In this document: positions 13,305 to 13,386 of the stretch, in pieces | Position numbering within the stretch: the stretch's first letter is position 1 | How the letters are laid out: every line of letters begins with the position of its first letter | Translations under genes and position numbers: made by a program | DNA from: JBHIBC01 sp046758905 | GTDB taxonomy: Bacteria; Acidobacteriota; Polarisedimenticolia; Gp22-AA2 | NCBI GenBank assembly: GCA_046758905.1 | Contig: JBHIBC010000076.1 | Location: 1 to 13,386 of the forward strand | Direction of reading: 5' to 3' | DNA length: 13,386 bases | Notes under the pieces: generated by a model | Told to the model about the DNA's origin: nothing | The model's database searches: none | Seen by the model: the letters and a program-made list of their open reading frames with translations, nothing else

Positions 13305-13386
13305 TCACTCCCGCTCGAGGGCCGCCGTCTTCCTCAGCCGCCGCAGGTGGCGCTCCTCGCCCGAGAAGCGCGCCCCGAGGAAGACG
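13305..13386 (-). CDS. rpiB: C-terminal end of ribose-5-phosphate isomerase B-like protein (partial)
   Basis: Only the last 26 codons are inside the window: VFLGARFSGEERHLRRLRKT then AALERE and TGA (13305-13307). The pattern 'FL...FSGEERH.RRl.K..ALE' is the usual tail of RpiB/LacAB-type sugar-phosphate isomerases, which interconvert ribulose 5-phosphate and ribose 5-phosphate. The identification rests on a short tail but is strengthened by the gene immediately downstream, gnd, whose product makes ribulose 5-phosphate. The 5' part continues beyond position 13386. Confidence 0.65.
   Translation of the reverse strand, partial: VFLGARFSGEERHLRRLRKTAALERE

Overview
The window is very GC-rich bacterial chromosome, apart from a more AT-rich first ~60 bases. 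The CCA ends of all three tRNAs are encoded, and TGA, TAA and TAG all serve as ordinary stops. The mix of FG-GAP/VCBS secreted protein, HEAT-repeat protein, DUF547 lipoprotein and a probable selenoprotein resembles Acidobacteriota and similar high-GC soil or sediment lineages. That placement is an impression from gene content only; there is no rRNA or phylogenetic marker comparison.

Layout. 1-279: a secreted-protein gene (-) that stops abruptly at an AT-rich, IS-end-like sequence. 280-738: no gene recognised. 739-832: tRNA-Ser(GCT). 962-3786: a two-gene operon (+), a HEAT-like repeat protein overlapping by four bases a secreted protein of unknown function. 3812-5386: an FG-GAP/VCBS repeat secreted protein (-). 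5423-6932: gltX (+), glutamyl-tRNA synthetase, carrying a frameshift as sequenced. It is followed by a textbook sigma-70-type promoter, tRNA-Gln(CTG), tRNA-Glu(CTC) and an intrinsic terminator, so the enzyme sits beside both tRNAs it may charge. 7213-8076: DUF547 lipoprotein (+), whose GTG start directly abuts the terminator. 8073-9171 (-): an NAD(P)H-dependent FMN reductase followed one base later by an AhpD-like 'peroxidase-related' protein. In that protein the second cysteine of the CxxC centre is an in-frame TGA, so it is probably a selenoprotein with a hairpin just downstream of the UGA. The leader of this pair holds two interleaved, mutually exclusive long inverted repeats, each followed by a T-tract on the minus strand. 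9488-11665 (-): an alpha/beta hydrolase and an aldo/keto reductase with a long C-terminal extension. 11818-12345 (+): a flavin reductase-like protein. 12374-13386 (-): the 3' end of an rpiB-like gene followed by a short-form 6-phosphogluconate dehydrogenase gene, two pentose-phosphate steps in one operon.

Best candidate for something not routinely annotated: the Sec-containing AhpD-like protein co-transcribed with a flavin-dependent reductase (8073-9171), preceded by the interleaved hairpin leader (9184-9311). The TGA is supported by uninterrupted reading frame, conserved family sequence on both sides, and spacing of catalytic residues matching AhpD. It would be mis-called as two short genes or a pseudogene by standard gene finding.
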